This document shows positions 62,548 through 64,000 of a stretch of 64,000 nt of DNA, piece after piece. Within the stretch, counting starts at the first letter, position 1, and every line of letters begins with the position of its first letter. Below the pieces are notes generated by a model. It was not told where the DNA came from, did not search any database, and worked only from the letters and a program-made list of their open reading frames with translations. Origin of the DNA: Pedobacter sp. PLR (GTDB taxonomy: Bacteria > Bacteroidota > Bacteroidia > Sphingobacteriales > Sphingobacteriaceae); contig NZ_JAPIVQ010000002.1 of the NCBI RefSeq assembly GCF_026239675.1, forward strand, positions 62,001 to 126,000. The letters run 5' to 3'. Both the position numbers and the translations under genes were made by a program.

Positions 62548-64000
62548 ATGAAAAGAATAGGATTGATAGCATTGGCCGCATTATTTGGTGGAGCGGCTGC
62601 ATTAGGTGGCTATAAATTATTAGAAGGTAATCAGGGTGGTCAGACATTCGCTGAGCAACAAAATGTACTTTTCGCCAACAACCCTGCGAAGATTTCTTCG
62701 ACAGGTGCGGTAGATTTTGTACAGGCAGCGGCGGCGGTATCACCTGGCGTTGTACACATTAAAACTACTTATGGTGGTAAAAGTTCTGAGCAATCAGCTG
62801 GTTCTGCAGCAGACATGTTCGAAGAATTCTTTGGCCGTGGTGGCCGTAGTATGCCTCGTGCGCCTAGAGCGGCTTCAGGTTCCGGTGTTATTTTAACTCC
62901 GGACGGGTATATTGTAACCAATAACCACGTGGTAGAAAATGCAGATAAAATTGAGGTAATCCTTTCCGACCGCCGTAAGGTAGTGGCTAAGGTAATTGGT
63001 ACAGATCCAAATACTGACCTTGCTTTAATTAAGGTGGAAGAAACTGGTTTGCCAGTGGTAAAAATGGGTAACTCTGATAATGTGCAGATTGGGGAATGGG
63101 TATTGGCAGTAGGTTTCCCGCTGGATCTTCAAACTACCGTTACTGCAGGTATTGTGAGCGCAAAAGCCAGAAGTATTGGTATCCTTGCGAGACAACAAAA
63201 CCAGCTTACAGAACAAGAGTATGAAGAATACCGCAGAACTGGTAAAGCGCCTCAACGTGTGAACACCAGTATTGAGTCTTTCATTCAGACTGATGCCGCG
63301 ATTAACCCTGGAAATAGTGGTGGTGCCCTGGTGAATGCTAACGGTGAATTGATTGGTATCAATGCAGCGATTGCTTCACAAACAGGTACTAACGAAGGTT
63401 ATGGTTTCGCTATTCCAGTGAACCTTGCTAAAAAGATCCTGGATGATTTCAGGAAGTATGGTTCCGTAAAACGTGGTTATATCGGCGTTTCTTTCGTGCC
63501 GCTGGATGCAGATGTTGCGGAAAGTCTGAAAGTTAAAGACATTAACGGTTTATACGTTAAAGAGGTAGTTGCAAATGGTGGCGGTGCCGCTGCGGGTATC
63601 AAAGAAGGTGATATCATCAAAAAGGTAGAAGGTCAGCCAATTTTTGACTCTCCTGATTTACAGGAAAAAATTGGTCGTATGAGCCCTGGTGATAAAATCA
63701 ACCTGAGTATTTTAAGAGATGGTGCCTTGAAAGATATTACCGTAACCTTAAAAGGTGAAAGTAGTGTAAATGCGCCTAAAACTGCAGCATCAGGTAAAGC
63801 TACAGGTGCAACGATTGGTAAACTGGGTGCTAGTTTTGCACCAGCTCCAGCACAGCTGAAAGCAAAATTAGGTGCTAAATCAGGAGTTGTGGTAACTGCT
63901 GTTGAGCCAGGTAAATTATTCGATTCTCTGGAGATTCCAAAAGGATTGCTGATTACTGGTGTAAACGGTAGACCGGTAAACTCTGCAAAAGATGTTGAAG
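62548..64000 (+). CDS. HtrA/DegP-type serine protease (partial, cut by window end)
   Basis: The first 484 codons of a Do-family periplasmic protease. An N-terminal signal or anchor (MKRIGLIALAALFGGAAALGGYKLL) follows an AAAAGGAGA ribosome site. The trypsin-like triad is complete: His127 in IVTNNHVVE, Asp157 in TDLALIK and Ser257 in NPGNSGGAL. A first PDZ domain starts near YIGVSFVPLDADVAESLKV and a second near ATIGKLGASFAPAPAQLKA, running past the edge. The family refolds or degrades misfolded envelope proteins under stress. Confidence 0.95.
   Translation, partial: MKRIGLIALAALFGGAAALGGYKLLEGNQGGQTFAEQQNVLFANNPAKISSTGAVDFVQAAAAVSPGVVHIKTTYGGKSSEQSAGSAADMFEEFFGRGGRSMPRAPRAASGSGVILTPDGYIVTNNHVVENADKIEVILSDRRKVVAKVIGTDPNTDLALIKVEETGLPVVKMGNSDNVQIGEWVLAVGFPLDLQTTVTAGIVSAKARSIGILARQQNQLTEQEYEEYRRTGKAPQRVNTSIESFIQTDAAINPGNSGGALVNANGELIGINAAIASQTGTNEGYGFAIPVNLAKKILDDFRKYGSVKRGYIGVSFVPLDADVAESLKVKDINGLYVKEVVANGGGAAAGIKEGDIIKKVEGQPIFDSPDLQEKIGRMSPGDKINLSILRDGALKDITVTLKGESSVNAPKTAASGKATGATIGKLGASFAPAPAQLKAKLGAKSGVVVTAVEPGKLFDSLEIPKGLLITGVNGRPVNSAKDVE

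Noticed and set aside
1-64000. tRNA, rRNA, CRISPR, prophage or insertion-sequence genes
   Set aside because: No cloverleaf signatures, repeat-spacer arrays, transposase or phage genes were found on either strand.

Overview
The window reads as chromosomal DNA from a Bacteroidota member, most likely a Sphingobacteriaceae such as Pedobacter (inference). The signs are a SusC/SusD pair with an ECF sigma/FecR pair, GLPGLI and CarboxypepD_reg-type outer-membrane proteins, DUF5687, DUF4197 and DUF3127 proteins, weak Shine-Dalgarno sequences, and TAnnTTTG-type -7 promoter elements. About 52 protein genes fill nearly all of it. I see no rRNA, tRNA, CRISPR array, phage or intact insertion sequence.

Layout. 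0.1-2.6 kb: cyanophycinase and isoaspartyl peptidase, then a secreted TPR protein. 2.7-8.0 kb: envelope genes (tail-specific protease, SPFH protein, tiny membrane protein, CapA-like lipoprotein, NlpC/P60 hydrolase). 8.2-12.4 kb: pyruvate dehydrogenase E1-alpha and E2, then hisS. 12.3-16.9 kb: SnoaL-like protein, single-domain response regulator, and an SDR/ABC1-kinase/TetR operon. 17.1-23.5 kb: urocanase and histidine ammonia-lyase on the minus strand, flanking a plus-strand pair made of a His/Cys-rich secreted protein and a TonB receptor with metal-receptor features. 23.6-27.7 kb: alpha/beta hydrolase, MtfA-like peptidase, Gfo/Idh/MocA oxidoreductase, small hypothetical and OmpA lipoprotein. 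27.9-32.9 kb: a minus-strand operon of DEAD helicase, RarA, DUF5687 permease and ABC ATPase. 33.0-37.8 kb: DUF4197 and von Willebrand proteins, divergent from an ECF sigma factor and a TonB-tailed anti-sigma-like membrane protein. 38.0-40.8 kb: Pit phosphate transporter, DUF47 partner and a sensor kinase. 40.8-43.5 kb: HD hydrolase, XRE regulator with an inverted-repeat operator candidate, RNA methyltransferase, DUF3127 OB-fold protein. 43.5-44.0 kb: intergenic with a perfect 29-bp inverted repeat. 44.0-50.1 kb: two-component system, GLPGLI protein and large outer-membrane protein. 50.3-59.0 kb: ECF sigma, FecR, SusC with STN domain, SusD and a sulfatase, forming a sulfated-glycan uptake locus. 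59.3-64.0 kb: Pif1-type helicase, dapF, and the start of an HtrA/DegP protease cut by the window edge.

How they work together. Two separate ECF-sigma/membrane anti-sigma modules are present. The one at 50.3-59.0 kb is the classic TonB-receptor signalling type and probably responds to a sulfated glycan. The one at 33-37.8 kb is less familiar: its membrane protein joins an anti-sigma-like N-terminus to a CarboxypepD_reg domain and a TonB-like C-terminus, beside a surface von Willebrand protein that has its own CarboxypepD_reg domain. This is the best candidate here for an under-described system. Most other genes are ordinary housekeeping or envelope functions.
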